The translations under genes were made by a program, and so were the position numbers. DNA of 64,000 bases from assembly GCA_902786725.1 (NCBI GenBank), contig CADADP010000008.1:1-64000 (forward strand). The letters run 5' to 3'. The notes below the pieces were generated by a model. That model had not been told where the DNA came from. It saw only the letters and a program-made list of their open reading frames with translations, and did not search any database. Positions 18,702 through 28,207 of this stretch are shown here, piece by piece (the first letter of the stretch is position 1; each line of letters begins with the position of its first letter). Source of the stretch: an uncultured Bacteroidales bacterium (GTDB lineage: Bacteria; Bacteroidota; Bacteroidia; Bacteroidales; Muribaculaceae).

Positions 18702-20774
18702 TTATAGTTCAGCATACGCCCCATCAGTCGCTATAGCATGATAGGCAACGCCACAGGAGTCGCACTGGGCCACCAGACGCTCAAGGTCATCATCGTGGAT
18801 ATCTCCCGACAAGATTATCGTGCTTGGATGAAACTGGCGCAAGAGTGATGGGATGTCGCCATGGAACCGCTTACTTATTATGGCAAAATCAACCCGCAAG
18901 TCGGTTTGGCTCCCATACTTTTTTAATCGCGATTTGAGGCCAATAGAAACAATGCGTTTACCATTCAGATAGGCAAAGTCGTGGTGAATGAATTCGGACG
19001 TTGAATTGATGTTGAACAATGAGTCGGTTGGAGCCACCATTATAGAATCAATGCGCAAGCGTGCCATGAGTCCGGTGTGTCTTTTGCGGAAATCATCGGT
19101 CGATACGTCTTCGGCATCCGGCACCCACAGAGTGCCGTTGCCGTTGTGAAAGCTGAAAATAGGGGTGGAATTATAAGAATTGAGAACTATCAGGCCATGG
19201 CGTGGGGCAGAGGTATAGTGCCAATGCCATGAAAGGAACATGACAAACGTACACACAACCACTGAAACCAAGCTTAAACGAGACCTGGAGTAAATCCACC
19301 AAGCAAACAACAATAGTAACAGATAATAAAGCAACAGAACAGTAAGCGATACGCTGACCCCCGACACATTCATAAATGATGCGGTGGAGGCACCATCGGC
19401 TATCCCCAAAAGCATGTGGTGTAACCCATCGAGCCCCCATGATATAACAGTGGAATCGAGGCCAAATGCAAGCAATGCCACGTAAACAACCGCCAATATA
19501 AGAATCAGGGGAAATACGGGTATCACCAGAACGTTGGTCATAAAAGATAAGAGTGGCACCGAATGGAAGTAATAAGCAGTAAGCATTAATGTTGAAGCCA
19601 TTGCAATAAATGACGTGGCAACGAGCGTAATCAAATAATTCACAAGACGGCTTTTGACACGTATTTGCGGCGAAAAAACGAGTATTGAGGATACTGTTAC
19701 AAAACTCAATTGGAATCCTGCTGAGAACAAGGTATCGGGTGAGAAAATCAGAATGAAAAACGCGGCCCACAATAGGGCATTGACCGGAGCATAGCGCCTG
19801 CGCAAGGCAAACGCCAGGAATAAGAAGCCGATAAGGACTGTGGCGCGAACAACCGATGGAGATAGCCCTGTGAACACATCGAATGATATAAGAACGGCAA
19901 AAGTGAGGATATATCGCAACCATCTAAGCCGCATATATTCCAGTGGTAGCAAAACGAACCACAGCAGGAAAGAAATAATGCCGATGTGCAATCCGCTTAG
20001 AGCCAGCAAATGCGCTATCCCGGCCAGAGAGAACTGATGCATTGTGTCGCTATCGAGATAGTATCGGTCGCCCATAACAAGAGCCACTACAAAGTTCTGT
20101 GCATCAGGACTAAGAGAAGAATTGAATATGGCGTGTCGGAGATGTTCCCGTTTGTTCTCGACCCATGTGCGCCAGGTTCTGTCGTGTCCACAAATAACTA
20201 CCGATGAAACCGGAATGTGCTGAGTGTAGATAAAGCCTAAGCCTCGCATATAGCGTGCATAGTCGAAGTCGAAAGGATTTCCGTTACCACGAATAGGCCG
20301 GAACTTGGCATTAAAAGCAATAACATCGCCGGCATTAATTCGGTAATCGCAGCCGCGTGTGGTGACAAAAGCCTTCACACCCGCCACCGTTACAGTGCTA
20401 TTGCTCCTTAATAGAGTTAAATATATTGATTGTGACGTACCATTAAACCGCGTCTGTTCCACACGCCCCACGATTGCATGTCCATTGACATCAGGTAAAG
20501 GCATTTCAAGGGGCCTGCCAATTATCTCCGCCACCATTCCAAGTGAGATGGCGATTACGGATATAGGAACGATGTAGAAATGGCGCAATTTCAGTGACAC
20601 TTCCACCGAACGCCTTGCACAAAACGTCAGAAAGCCAAAGCAAATTATCGCCAAGGCTAAAAGCACAAGCGGAATCACCAATGTTCCGCTTGAATAGTAA
20701 GACGAGATAATACCCAAAAGAAACGGCAACAGGATTCTGATTACCGGCACTTTTTGCAGCGCTGCCTGCACCAT
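18702..20774 (-). CDS. comEC: ComEC/Rec2-family DNA-uptake membrane protein
   Basis: A 690-residue polytopic protein. Two N-terminal membrane helices are followed by a DUF4131-type extracytoplasmic domain (about 60-200). The Competence domain carries the HLLALSGLHIG motif near residue 260 and many further helices up to about 510. The C-terminal soluble part (about 525-690) occupies the place of the metallo-beta-lactamase domain but shows no HxHxDH motif, which is common in Bacteroidetes homologues. It is expected to form the inner-membrane channel for single-stranded DNA. It lies 24 bp downstream of aroE on the same strand and is probably co-transcribed. Confidence 0.9.
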   Translation of the reverse strand: MVQAALQKVPVIRILLPFLLGIISSYYSSGTLVIPLVLLALAIICFGFLTFCARRSVEVSLKLRHFYIVPISVIAISLGMVAEIIGRPLEMPLPDVNGHAIVGRVEQTRFNGTSQSIYLTLLRSNSTVTVAGVKAFVTTRGCDYRINAGDVIAFNAKFRPIRGNGNPFDFDYARYMRGLGFIYTQHIPVSSVVICGHDRTWRTWVENKREHLRHAIFNSSLSPDAQNFVVALVMGDRYYLDSDTMHQFSLAGIAHLLALSGLHIGIISFLLWFVLLPLEYMRLRWLRYILTFAVLISFDVFTGLSPSVVRATVLIGFLFLAFALRRRYAPVNALLWAAFFILIFSPDTLFSAGFQLSFVTVSSILVFSPQIRVKSRLVNYLITLVATSFIAMASTLMLTAYYFHSVPLLSFMTNVLVIPVFPLILILAVVYVALLAFGLDSTVISWGLDGLHHMLLGIADGASTASFMNVSGVSVSLTVLLLYYLLLLLFAWWIYSRSRLSLVSVVVCTFVMFLSWHWHYTSAPRHGLIVLNSYNSTPIFSFHNGNGTLWVPDAEDVSTDDFRKRHTGLMARLRIDSIMVAPTDSLFNINSTSEFIHHDFAYLNGKRIVSIGLKSRLKKYGSQTDLRVDFAIISKRFHGDIPSLLRQFHPSTIILSGDIHDDDLERLVAQCDSCGVAYHAIATDGAYAEL

Positions 20775-20798
20775 GTAGCAAATTAATGGTAATAATTA

Positions 20799-21581
20799 CT
20801 AACGATTGGTTTCCGGGGCAGTCCAAATCTTATAGGATTCAAATGCTTGTAATAAAAGCATTTCCAATCCGTTTTTCACATCAGCCCCACGCTCAATTGC
20901 CTTTTTCATAAAGAGCGTCTCATCCGGATTGTAAATTAGGTCATAGCATAGATGGTCTTGCGAAAGAAACCGAAATGGGAAATCGGGGCAAGCATCAACG
21001 TCGGGGTACTTTCCCAAGGGGGTAGCATTCACTATTATCTTGTTCCTTGAGACCATGGCCTTAGTGATTTCCTCGTAGGTGACCGTGCTTGCGCTCTTGC
21101 GGCGCGACACAAATGTGGATTGGATCTCCAACTGATCGAGGGCGCATTTTACCGCCTTAGCGGCACCACCTGTGCCAAGTATCATGGCCGAACGCTTGCT
21201 TTTGTCGAGAAGTGGCTCTATCGACATCCTGAAAGCGTTAATATCGGTGTTGAAACCAATTAGCTTAAAGTCATTATCTTTAGCTCCCCTAATAATCTTA
21301 ATCACATTCACTGCACCAACTTTCTCGGCCGACTCATCGAGCGACGTGAGATAGGGTATCACCTGTTCTTTATAGGGCGCCGTAACGTTAAGTCCTTGTA
21401 ATTGCGGATATTGCGCAAAAACTTCCATTAATTGTCCAATATCCTCAATCTCAAAGTTGAGATATGAGGCGTTAATGTTCTCATCGGCAAACTTGCGATT
21501 AAAATAACTCATTGATAGGGAGTGTGAAAGGGGATAACCTATAAGCCCATAGACAGTCTTGTTAATAAATTCCGGTGCCAT
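20799..21581 (-). CDS. aroE: Shikimate dehydrogenase
   Basis: A 260-residue protein with the shikimate-binding motif YGLIGYPLSHSLSMSYFN, the catalytic Lys in NVTAPYKEQVIPYL, the NADP-binding GTGGAAKAV and the closing GLEMLLLQAFESYKIW. It reduces 3-dehydroshikimate to shikimate in aromatic amino-acid synthesis, the pathway that ends in pheA at the far end of this window. An in-frame ATG at 21599 is only 8 nt from the -7 box; ATG 21581 leaves a short leader and was preferred, but the longer form cannot be excluded. Confidence 0.95.
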   Translation of the reverse strand: MAPEFINKTVYGLIGYPLSHSLSMSYFNRKFADENINASYLNFEIEDIGQLMEVFAQYPQLQGLNVTAPYKEQVIPYLTSLDESAEKVGAVNVIKIIRGAKDNDFKLIGFNTDINAFRMSIEPLLDKSKRSAMILGTGGAAKAVKCALDQLEIQSTFVSRRKSASTVTYEEITKAMVSRNKIIVNATPLGKYPDVDACPDFPFRFLSQDHLCYDLIYNPDETLFMKKAIERGADVKNGLEMLLLQAFESYKIWTAPETNR

Positions 21582-21607
21582 AATAATATTGTATTGCATT
21601 TATTACG

Positions 21608-21615
21608 CAAACTTA
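21608..21615 (-). promoter_or_regulatory. -7 box upstream of aroE
   Basis: On the minus strand this reads TAAGTTTG (consensus TAnnTTTG). The region upstream is very AT-rich with no clear -33 TTG. The divergent mlaD-like promoter lies about 60 bp away. Confidence 0.55.
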
Positions 21616-21676
21616 CATAAAAATTTGAATAAAATAAAAAAAATGTTTTAATAATAGAAAATTAATGTGTTTTTCG

Positions 21677-21684
21677 TAATTTTG
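21677..21684 (+). promoter_or_regulatory. -7 box upstream of the MlaD-like gene
   Basis: TAATTTTG lies 28 nt before ATG 21713. No clear -33 element is visible in the A/T-rich stretch upstream. Confidence 0.55.
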
Positions 21685-21712
21685 CAAATCATTTACAAAA
21701 AGACAACAGAGC

Positions 21713-22621
21713 ATGAAATCTATCTTTAACAAACACGTACTCATAGCTGTAACAGTGATCATCAGTTTATGCCTGCTTTACTGGGGAATAGAATACCTAA
21801 AAGGTATAAACCTGTTTAAACCGGCCAACTTCTACTATGCCAATTTTGAAAAAGTGGATGGCTTGAACATATCAGCACCGGTCACAATCAACGGCTTCCA
21901 GGTGGGACTGGTTAGGGAAATTAATTATGACTACGATAGTAACGACATTTCAGTGCTTATGAGCCTGAATAAAAACCTTAAGATACCTAAAGGCAGTAAA
22001 GTAACCCTCGATACGGAACTGCTGGGCACTGCCACGCTGGCTATTCAGTTGAACAAAGGCAGTGACTACTACGCAGTGGGCGACAGGATTGACAGTGAAA
22101 TCACCAACGGCTTAATGGACCGTGTGGATGAAAACATTATGCCGCAAATAGCAAGTATTCTGCCAAAATTAGACTCTATCCTGCTCAATGTAAACGCACT
22201 GGTGTCGAATCCGGCTCTACACACCTCGGTGTCGAGACTCGACGGAATCACAGCAGAACTTGCTAAAAGTTCGCAACAGCTTTCGAGCTTGATGGCAAAC
22301 CTTAATGGTAAGGTGCCTCAGATAGTGACCAATGTTGATGGGCTCACCGCAAACCTTGAAGGAACCACACAGAACATCAACCAACTGTCGCAAACACTGG
22401 CCAACGCTCCGATAGAGAAAACGCTGACCGACCTGAATGCCACTGTGGCCAACTTGCGTCAAGTAACAGACCAACTCAACGACAAGAATTCGTCGATAGG
22501 ACTGCTGTTGAACGACAAGTCGCTTTATGACAATGCCAATAGCTCAATAATGAGCTTGGATGAGTTGTTAAAGGACATCAAAGCTAACCCGAAACGCTAT
22601 ATAAACATAAAGGTATTTTGA
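21713..22621 (+). CDS. MlaD/MCE-family lipid-transport protein
   Basis: A 302-residue protein with an N-terminal membrane anchor (about 7-27). The single MCE domain (about 38-115: ANFEKVDGLNISAPVTINGFQVGLV to LGTATLAIQL) is followed by a long helical region. Members form hexameric rings that carry phospholipids between inner and outer membranes with an ABC transporter. No mlaE/mlaF genes are in the window, so the partner is elsewhere. It has its own -7 box and faces away from aroE. Confidence 0.9.
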   Translation: MKSIFNKHVLIAVTVIISLCLLYWGIEYLKGINLFKPANFYYANFEKVDGLNISAPVTINGFQVGLVREINYDYDSNDISVLMSLNKNLKIPKGSKVTLDTELLGTATLAIQLNKGSDYYAVGDRIDSEITNGLMDRVDENIMPQIASILPKLDSILLNVNALVSNPALHTSVSRLDGITAELAKSSQQLSSLMANLNGKVPQIVTNVDGLTANLEGTTQNINQLSQTLANAPIEKTLTDLNATVANLRQVTDQLNDKNSSIGLLLNDKSLYDNANSSIMSLDELLKDIKANPKRYINIKVF

Positions 22622-22966
22622 TGCCACATGATGGCGATTATTTACAATGATTCTAAACAAAAATATTCCAATTTTTTTTATTTCTATATTTATAACCAAA
22701 ATAAATTCAAGAGATTAAATAAACAAACATAAAGTAACGCTACAGGTAAAATCAAAATATTCTTATTCTGATAAATCATTAAGAATAAAGAATGTAAAAT
22801 TTGCCCGAATAAATTAAAGCAGAGAATTAGAGGAGTTGCTCCAACACACTGAAAAATAAGGGCCTTGCCAACGATTTCTAAAATGCAAATTTTTTTGCAT
22901 TTTTTTTGAAAAAAAAATAGTGCGAATTTTGTATTCGTAAAACACGCACAATGTTGCAAAGAGTTC
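22622..22966. other. AT-rich spacer before dnaA
   Basis: 345 bp with no coding potential on either strand. It is strongly AT-rich and holds an inverted repeat, AAATGCAAA (22881-22889) and TTTGCATTT (22894-22902), running into a T-tract. A GAATTTTG sequence at 22924-22931 is one mismatch from the -7 consensus and may be the dnaA promoter. No cluster of DnaA boxes was recognised, so an origin is not claimed. Confidence 0.5.
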
Positions 22967-24358
22967 ATGTCAACTAACGGAAAACATATCGAGCTATGGA
23001 ACAAATGCTTGGACATTTTCAGGGACAACCTTCCTGAAGAGCAGTTCAACGCATGGTTTGTTCCCATTGTGCCAATCAGTTACGAGAATGGCACGCTCAC
23101 GATAGGAGTGCCGTCGGAATTCTACAAAGAGCGCATCGAGGAGACATACATCAACTTGATGCACAAGACTCTAGTTCGCGTTTTTGGAAGCGGGACCAAG
23201 CTGTTCTATCAATACCGTGTAGCTAAGACCAACATTGTTGAAGGCAATAGTAACTTGAGCTCCATCACATCGAGCGTCGTCAAGCAAGAACAGGCGCCGA
23301 GCAATCCGTTTGCCACGGTGGAATATAGCGACATTGACCCACAGCTGAATCCACGCTACACATTCGAGAACTATTGCGGTAGCGACAGCAACAAGTTGGC
23401 CGTGACAATAGGCCAGGCCATTGCCGCCGACTTGTCGGTAAAGACGTTTAACCCTCTGTTTGTCTTTGGCGCCACGGGTGTGGGCAAGACCCATCTCATT
23501 CAGGCCATAGGTGTAAGGATTAAGGAGAATTTCCCGACTACGCGCGTACTTTATATAACAGCACGCGTGTTCGAGAACCAGTACACCACAGCCGTTCGCA
23601 GCAACAAGGTTCCCGATTTCATCAACTTCTACCAAAGCATAGATGTTCTTATCATTGACGACATCCAAGATTTGGCCGGAAAGATTGGCACATTAAACAC
23701 ATTCTACCACATATTCAACCATCTGCACCAGAGCCAAAAGCAGCTGATTATTTCCAGTGATTGCCGCCCGGCCGACATGGATGGTATGATTCCACGACTA
23801 ATGTCGCGCTTCAAGTGGGGCATGACTGTGGAACTGGAGAAGCCCGACTACGAGTTGAGACGTCGGGTTCTGGAGCAGAAAGCGCTTCAAGACGGTCTGT
23901 CGATACCGGCCGAAGTGCTTGATTATGTAGCAAGCAATGTAACCGATAGCATTCGCGAATTAGAAGGTATAGTGGTGGCACTTCTGGCACACGCCACGAT
24001 GCTGAATCAAGAGATAACGGTGGATCTTGCGCGCGCAGTAATAGGCAATGCGGTAAAACTCAGCAAACGTCAGATAACCTTTGAGATGATTACCGAGGCC
24101 GTGGCCAACCACTATGATATCGATTCCGAGATATTGTTCGGCAAGTCGCGCAAGCGCGAAATAGCTGATGCGCGCCAGCTGGTGATGTATCTTTCGAAAA
24201 ATAAGACCCAGTTGTCGTCCACCAACATCGGTGTGAGGTTCGCCCGCAACCATGCCACCGTGCTGCACGCATGTAAGCAGATAGAGCAACGACTCTCAAT
24301 CGACCCCAAATTCAAGGCGGAAGTGGCCGAAATAGAGGAAGAATTGAAAAAAATATAA
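22967..24358 (+). CDS. dnaA: Chromosomal replication initiator protein DnaA
   Basis: 463 residues with the standard four-domain layout. An N-terminal helicase-loading domain (WNKCLDIFRDNLPEEQFNAWF) precedes a short linker. The AAA+ domain has Walker A FGATGVGKTHL and Walker B LIIDDIQDL. The C-terminal DNA-binding domain contains VRFARNHATVLHACKQI, the DnaA-box recognition signature. It opens the replication origin. It stands alone with AT-rich DNA upstream and tRNA-Glu downstream. Confidence 0.98.
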   Translation: MSTNGKHIELWNKCLDIFRDNLPEEQFNAWFVPIVPISYENGTLTIGVPSEFYKERIEETYINLMHKTLVRVFGSGTKLFYQYRVAKTNIVEGNSNLSSITSSVVKQEQAPSNPFATVEYSDIDPQLNPRYTFENYCGSDSNKLAVTIGQAIAADLSVKTFNPLFVFGATGVGKTHLIQAIGVRIKENFPTTRVLYITARVFENQYTTAVRSNKVPDFINFYQSIDVLIIDDIQDLAGKIGTLNTFYHIFNHLHQSQKQLIISSDCRPADMDGMIPRLMSRFKWGMTVELEKPDYELRRRVLEQKALQDGLSIPAEVLDYVASNVTDSIRELEGIVVALLAHATMLNQEITVDLARAVIGNAVKLSKRQITFEMITEAVANHYDIDSEILFGKSRKREIADARQLVMYLSKNKTQLSSTNIGVRFARNHATVLHACKQIEQRLSIDPKFKAEVAEIEEELKKI

Positions 24359-24375
24359 ACTTTTTTGCGAAAAAG

Positions 24376-24407
24376 TTTTGTCAATTCAAAAAAAACGAGT
24401 AATTTTG
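24376..24407 (+). promoter_or_regulatory. Promoter of tRNA-Glu
   Basis: TTTTG (24376-24380), a 19-nt spacer and TAATTTTG (24400-24407) form a near-ideal Bacteroidetes promoter. The expected start near 24414 leaves about 7 nt of leader for RNase P to remove. Confidence 0.85.
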
Positions 24408-24420
24408 CATCAACAATCAG

Positions 24421-24493
24421 GGTGATATCGTCTAGTGGTCTAGGACGCCGCCCTCTCACGGCGGAAACCTGGGTTCGAGTCCCAGTTTCACTA
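24421..24493 (+). tRNA. tRNA-Glu, anticodon CTC
   Basis: A 73-nt cloverleaf. Acceptor arms are 24421-24427 and 24486-24492, with discriminator A 24493. The anticodon stem CCGCC/GGCGG (24448-24452, 24460-24464) encloses loop CTCTCAC with anticodon CTC at 24455-24457, reading GAG (Glu). The T-arm CTGGG-TTCGAGT-CCCAG is perfect. No CCA is encoded (the next bases are CAA). The acceptor stem has a G1-U72 wobble and a U6-U67 mismatch. It is flanked by its own promoter and terminator, so it is a single-gene transcript. Bacteria often rely on the TTC isoacceptor alone for Glu, so this is probably a supplementary tRNA. Confidence 0.93.
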
Positions 24494-24494
24494 C

Positions 24495-24522
24495 AAAAGC
24501 GACTGAATAATCAGTCGCTTTT
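24495..24522 (+). terminator. Intrinsic terminator of tRNA-Glu
   Basis: Perfect 12-bp stem AAAAGCGACTGA / TCAGTCGCTTTT around a 4-nt ATAA loop, directly after the tRNA 3' end. The stem ends in TTTT. It may also serve the converging MarC gene. Confidence 0.88.
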
Positions 24523-24570
24523 CGCATTTATATGTTTTAATGAATTTGCCGCTTACAATGCAGAAGCGGG

Positions 24571-25164
24571 TTAGGGGACGGCATTGACGAAGAAGTGGGA
24601 GAAATTTTCGCCAAATAACTTCACTGCTATGGCCATGAGAATGATGCCGAAAAATTTGCGAATAAAATAAATTCCGGCTTTGCCTAAAATGTTCTGTATT
24701 TTGTCGGTCAGCCGAATTACGATATAGACCCAAACCATGTTGAGCAGCAGGGCTATGATAATGTTAACGTCGGCATACATAGCCTTTAGCGACACCAGTG
24801 TGGTGAATGTGCCCGGACCGGCCAGCAACGGGAACACCAGCGGTACAAGTGTGGCCTCCTTGATAGGGCCATTACTCTTAAATATCTCCACATCGCATAT
24901 CATCTCCAACGCCATGAAGAAGATAAGTATTGCGCCTGCGGCGGCAAATGCCTGTATATTCACTCCAAATATCTGCAGGATCCAGTTTCCGCCAAAATAG
25001 AAGCCCAGCATCAGAGCAAGCGAAATGAGCGTAGCCTTGCTTGCGCTCACGTTCTTGCCCGTGGATTTGAGTTGGAGAATAATGGGAATCGCCCCAATGA
25101 TGTCGATAATACCAATGAGCACCAGGAATGCGCTCAATGTCTCTTGCCAGTTGAAATTAAACAT
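24571..25164 (-). CDS. MarC-family integral membrane protein
   Basis: A 197-residue protein with six hydrophobic segments and the family's first-helix pattern FLVLIGIIDIIGAIPIILQL. MarC-family proteins are inner-membrane proteins once linked to multiple antibiotic resistance, a link later disputed; the transported substrate is unknown. It converges on the tRNA-Glu unit and has a TAnnTTTG box upstream. Confidence 0.9.
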   Translation of the reverse strand: MFNFNWQETLSAFLVLIGIIDIIGAIPIILQLKSTGKNVSASKATLISLALMLGFYFGGNWILQIFGVNIQAFAAAGAILIFFMALEMICDVEIFKSNGPIKEATLVPLVFPLLAGPGTFTTLVSLKAMYADVNIIIALLLNMVWVYIVIRLTDKIQNILGKAGIYFIRKFFGIILMAIAVKLFGENFSHFFVNAVP

Positions 25165-25195
25165 AACCTATTATTGATTCTTTTATTTATTGATG

Positions 25196-25203
25196 CAAAT
25201 TTA
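25196..25203 (-). promoter_or_regulatory. -7 box upstream of the MarC-family gene
   Basis: The minus strand reads TAAATTTG 31 nt before the ATG. No clear -33 TTG is seen. Confidence 0.5.
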
Positions 25204-25571
25204 CGCATAAATGCGCTAATGCTCCAAAAATTTAGGGGCCAATTCCACCTATCACTTATCTTTCACCTAACAAATTCGCAGATTCCGCGCAGTATAATTT
25301 GTCAAATAAATTTTTTGCTTTATCTCCATGCCCCCTCCGGAATCAGATACTAAAGTTTTCGGATTCAACCCTTAATTTAGAATAAATACAAATAAAGAAT
25401 GTGCCAAAATAACTAATTTATAGAGCCATATGCAATGGCGTTTGTTTATGTTTTGGACAACTTTAAGCTTTTTAATATTTTGCAACATACTGATATACAG
25501 TGTTTATGGAGAACAAAATGGAAAACTTCAATTTTTATTTTGATTTTTAAAATTTCATAAAAAATTATTAC
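25204..25571. other. Non-coding spacer upstream of the B12-dependent ribonucleotide reductase
   Basis: AT-rich DNA without coding potential between the divergent MarC and nrdJ genes. I looked for a cobalamin riboswitch, since the downstream enzyme uses adenosylcobalamin, but saw neither a recognisable B12 box nor an obvious expression-platform hairpin. Nothing else can be assigned. Confidence 0.4.
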
Positions 25572-25579
25572 TAACTTTG
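25572..25579 (+). promoter_or_regulatory. -7 box upstream of nrdJ
   Basis: TAACTTTG, 72 nt before the GTG start. The upstream -33 position is A/T-rich without a clear TTG. Confidence 0.5.
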
Positions 25580-25651
25580 CACCTACTAACGAATTTTTAA
25601 ATCCGTTGAACCTTATACCTACAATTATAAACGCATAACGAAGAAGTAATC

Positions 25652-28207
25652 GTGGAACAGAAAAGTTATTCTTATCAAGAAGTTTACGAGGCAACGCTGA
25701 AGTATTTCGACGGTGATGAACTCGCCGCGAGGGTATGGGCTAGCAAATACGCTCTGAAAGACTCAAGTGGCAACATCTATGAGTTGACCCCCGACGATAT
25801 GCACCATCGCATTGCCCGTGAAGTGGCCAGGATTGAGGCGAAATACCCCAATCCCATGAGCGAGGAGAAATTATTTGACCTGATGAGTCATTTCCGCTAC
25901 ATAGTGCCACAAGGTAGCCCTATGGCCGGAATCGGCAACAATTATCAGGTGGGCTCATTGTCGAACTGCTTTGTAATAGGCATCGATGGCGACCCCGACT
26001 CGTATGGAGGCATCATCAAGATTGACGAGGAGCAAGTGCAGCTGATGAAGCGCCGTGGCGGAGTTGGGCACGACCTGTCGCACATACGCCCCAAGGGTTC
26101 GCCGGTGAAGAACTCGGCGCTGACCTCAACGGGTTTGGTGCCGTTTATGGAGCGTTATTCCAACTCCACACGCGAGGTTGCTCAAGACGGTCGCCGCGGA
26201 GCGCTTATGCTCACGGTGAGCATCAAGCACCCCGACTCCGAGTCATTTATCGATGCCAAGATGGTTGAAGGCAAGGTAACCGGAGCCAACGTGAGCGTTC
26301 GCATCGACGATGAGTTTATGCAAGCGGCCGTTGAGGGTAAGGAATATACGCAGAAGTACCCTGTGGATAGCGATCATCCAATCTACGAGAAGAAGATAGA
26401 CGCGTCTAAGCTATGGGGCAAGATTGTGCATAACGCATGGAAGAGCGCTGAGCCCGGTGTGCTGTTTTGGGACACAATCACGCGCGAATCGATTCCCGAC
26501 TGCTACGCCGACCTGGGTTTCCGCACCATTTCCACCAATCCGTGTGGCGAGATTCCGCTGTGTCCCTACGACAGTTGCCGTCTGATAGCGGTGAATCTTT
26601 ACTCCTACGTGGTGAACCCGTTCACTAAGGACGCGTACTTCGATTACGACCTGTTCCGCGAACACATTGGCTACACACAGCGCATCATGGACGACATAAT
26701 AGACTTGGAGATGGAAAAGATTGACAAAATCTTAGCCAAGATCCAGTCTGACCCGGAGACTGACGAGGTGAAGCAGACCGAGCTTAACTTGTGGAACAAG
26801 ATTCGCACCAAGACGCTCAAGGGACGCCGCACGGGAGTCGGCACCACAGCCGAGGGCGACATGATAGCCGCAATGGGGCTGCGATATGGAACTGCCGAAG
26901 CAACTGAATTCTCGGTGAGCGTACATCGCACACTGGCTCTGGCCGCATACGCATCATCGGTGAACATGGCCAAGGAGCGCGGCGCATTCGAGATATATGA
27001 CGCTAAACGCGAGCAGAACAACCCGTTCATCAACCGAATCAAGGAGGCCGACCCACAGCTCTACAAAGACATGGTGAAGTACGGCCGCCGCAACATTGCT
27101 TGCCTCACGATAGCCCCAACGGGCACGACAAGTCTGCTGACGCAGACCTCGTCGGGCATCGAACCGGTGTTTATGCCTGTGTATAAGCGCCGTCGCAAGG
27201 TGAATCCCAACGACAAGGACGCCCACGTGGACTTTGTGGACGAAAGCGGCGACTCATTCGAGGAGTACATCGTGTATCACCACAAGTTCATGACGTGGAT
27301 GAAAATCAACGGCATTGAAGTGCGCCACGACTACACACAAGAGCAAATCGACGACTTGGTGGCACGCTCACCCTATTACAAGGCCACATCCAACGATGTT
27401 GACTGGGTGAACAAGGTGAAAATGCAGGGCGATGTGCAGAAGTGGGTTGACCACTCTATCAGTGTCACCATCAATCTGCCCAACGACATCAGCGAGGAGA
27501 TGGTCAACAAACTCTATGTGGAGGCATGGCGCTCGGGGTGCAAGGGCTGCACAGTGTATCGCGACGGCTCTCGCGCCGGAGTGCTGGTTTCGCTCACTAA
27601 GGACAAGAAGAAAGAAGACAAGAAAGAGGAAAAGGCAAAATACATGGCCGAGGAAGGCCACATACTCAAGCGCCCCATTGAACTTGAGGCCGACGTGGTA
27701 CGCTTCCAGAACAACAAGGACAAGTGGATTGCGTTCATAGGCCTTATCGATGGACGGCCTTACGAAATCTTCACCGGTATCGCCGACGACGACGAGGGCA
27801 TTTTCTGCCCCAAGTCGGTGAATAAGGGCAAGATTATCAAGGCCATTGCCGAAGATGGCACTAAGCGCTACGACTTCCAGTTTATCAACAAACGTGGCTT
27901 CAAAACCACAATCGAAGGCCTTAGCGAGAAGTTCAACCCCGAGTTCTGGAACTACGCCAAGCTGATATCTGGTGTGCTTCGCTATGGAATGCCCATTGAG
28001 CAAGTGCTTAAGCTCGTAAGCAGTTTGGAGCTTGACAACCAGTCGATTAACACTTGGAAGATGGGCGTGGAGCGCGCTCTGAAGAAATATCTCCCCAACG
28101 GCACCAAGGCCAACGGCCAGAAGTGCCCCAACTGCGGTGAAGAGACGCTCGTGTATCAAGAAGGTTGCCTGATTTGCACCAACTGTGGCACATCGCGTTG
28201 CGGATAA
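25652..28207 (+). CDS. nrdJ: Adenosylcobalamin-dependent (class II) ribonucleotide reductase
   Basis: An 851-residue class II ribonucleotide reductase. Visible features are SLSNCFVIG with the first redox Cys, a glycyl-rich RRGGVGHDLSHIRPKGSPV loop, NPCGEIPLCPYDSCRL with the radical-site Cys region, and APTGTTSLLTQTSSGIEPVF. The C terminus carries a zinc-finger-like CPNCGEETLVYQEGC and CTNCG module ending in CG, probably the flexible Cys tail that reduces the active site. It makes deoxyribonucleotides without oxygen dependence. The start is GTG, directly before EQKSYSYQEVY; no better ATG lies nearby. Confidence 0.95.
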   Translation: MEQKSYSYQEVYEATLKYFDGDELAARVWASKYALKDSSGNIYELTPDDMHHRIAREVARIEAKYPNPMSEEKLFDLMSHFRYIVPQGSPMAGIGNNYQVGSLSNCFVIGIDGDPDSYGGIIKIDEEQVQLMKRRGGVGHDLSHIRPKGSPVKNSALTSTGLVPFMERYSNSTREVAQDGRRGALMLTVSIKHPDSESFIDAKMVEGKVTGANVSVRIDDEFMQAAVEGKEYTQKYPVDSDHPIYEKKIDASKLWGKIVHNAWKSAEPGVLFWDTITRESIPDCYADLGFRTISTNPCGEIPLCPYDSCRLIAVNLYSYVVNPFTKDAYFDYDLFREHIGYTQRIMDDIIDLEMEKIDKILAKIQSDPETDEVKQTELNLWNKIRTKTLKGRRTGVGTTAEGDMIAAMGLRYGTAEATEFSVSVHRTLALAAYASSVNMAKERGAFEIYDAKREQNNPFINRIKEADPQLYKDMVKYGRRNIACLTIAPTGTTSLLTQTSSGIEPVFMPVYKRRRKVNPNDKDAHVDFVDESGDSFEEYIVYHHKFMTWMKINGIEVRHDYTQEQIDDLVARSPYYKATSNDVDWVNKVKMQGDVQKWVDHSISVTINLPNDISEEMVNKLYVEAWRSGCKGCTVYRDGSRAGVLVSLTKDKKKEDKKEEKAKYMAEEGHILKRPIELEADVVRFQNNKDKWIAFIGLIDGRPYEIFTGIADDDEGIFCPKSVNKGKIIKAIAEDGTKRYDFQFINKRGFKTTIEGLSEKFNPEFWNYAKLISGVLRYGMPIEQVLKLVSSLELDNQSINTWKMGVERALKKYLPNGTKANGQKCPNCGEETLVYQEGCLICTNCGTSRCG

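Noticed and set aside
22622..22966. Replication origin beside dnaA
   Set aside because: AT-rich, but no cluster of DnaA boxes (TTATCCACA-like) was seen on either strand; GC-skew of the whole chromosome would be needed.
25204..25651. Possible cobalamin riboswitch before the B12-dependent ribonucleotide reductase
   Set aside because: No B12-box-like sequence or suitable expression-platform hairpin could be identified.
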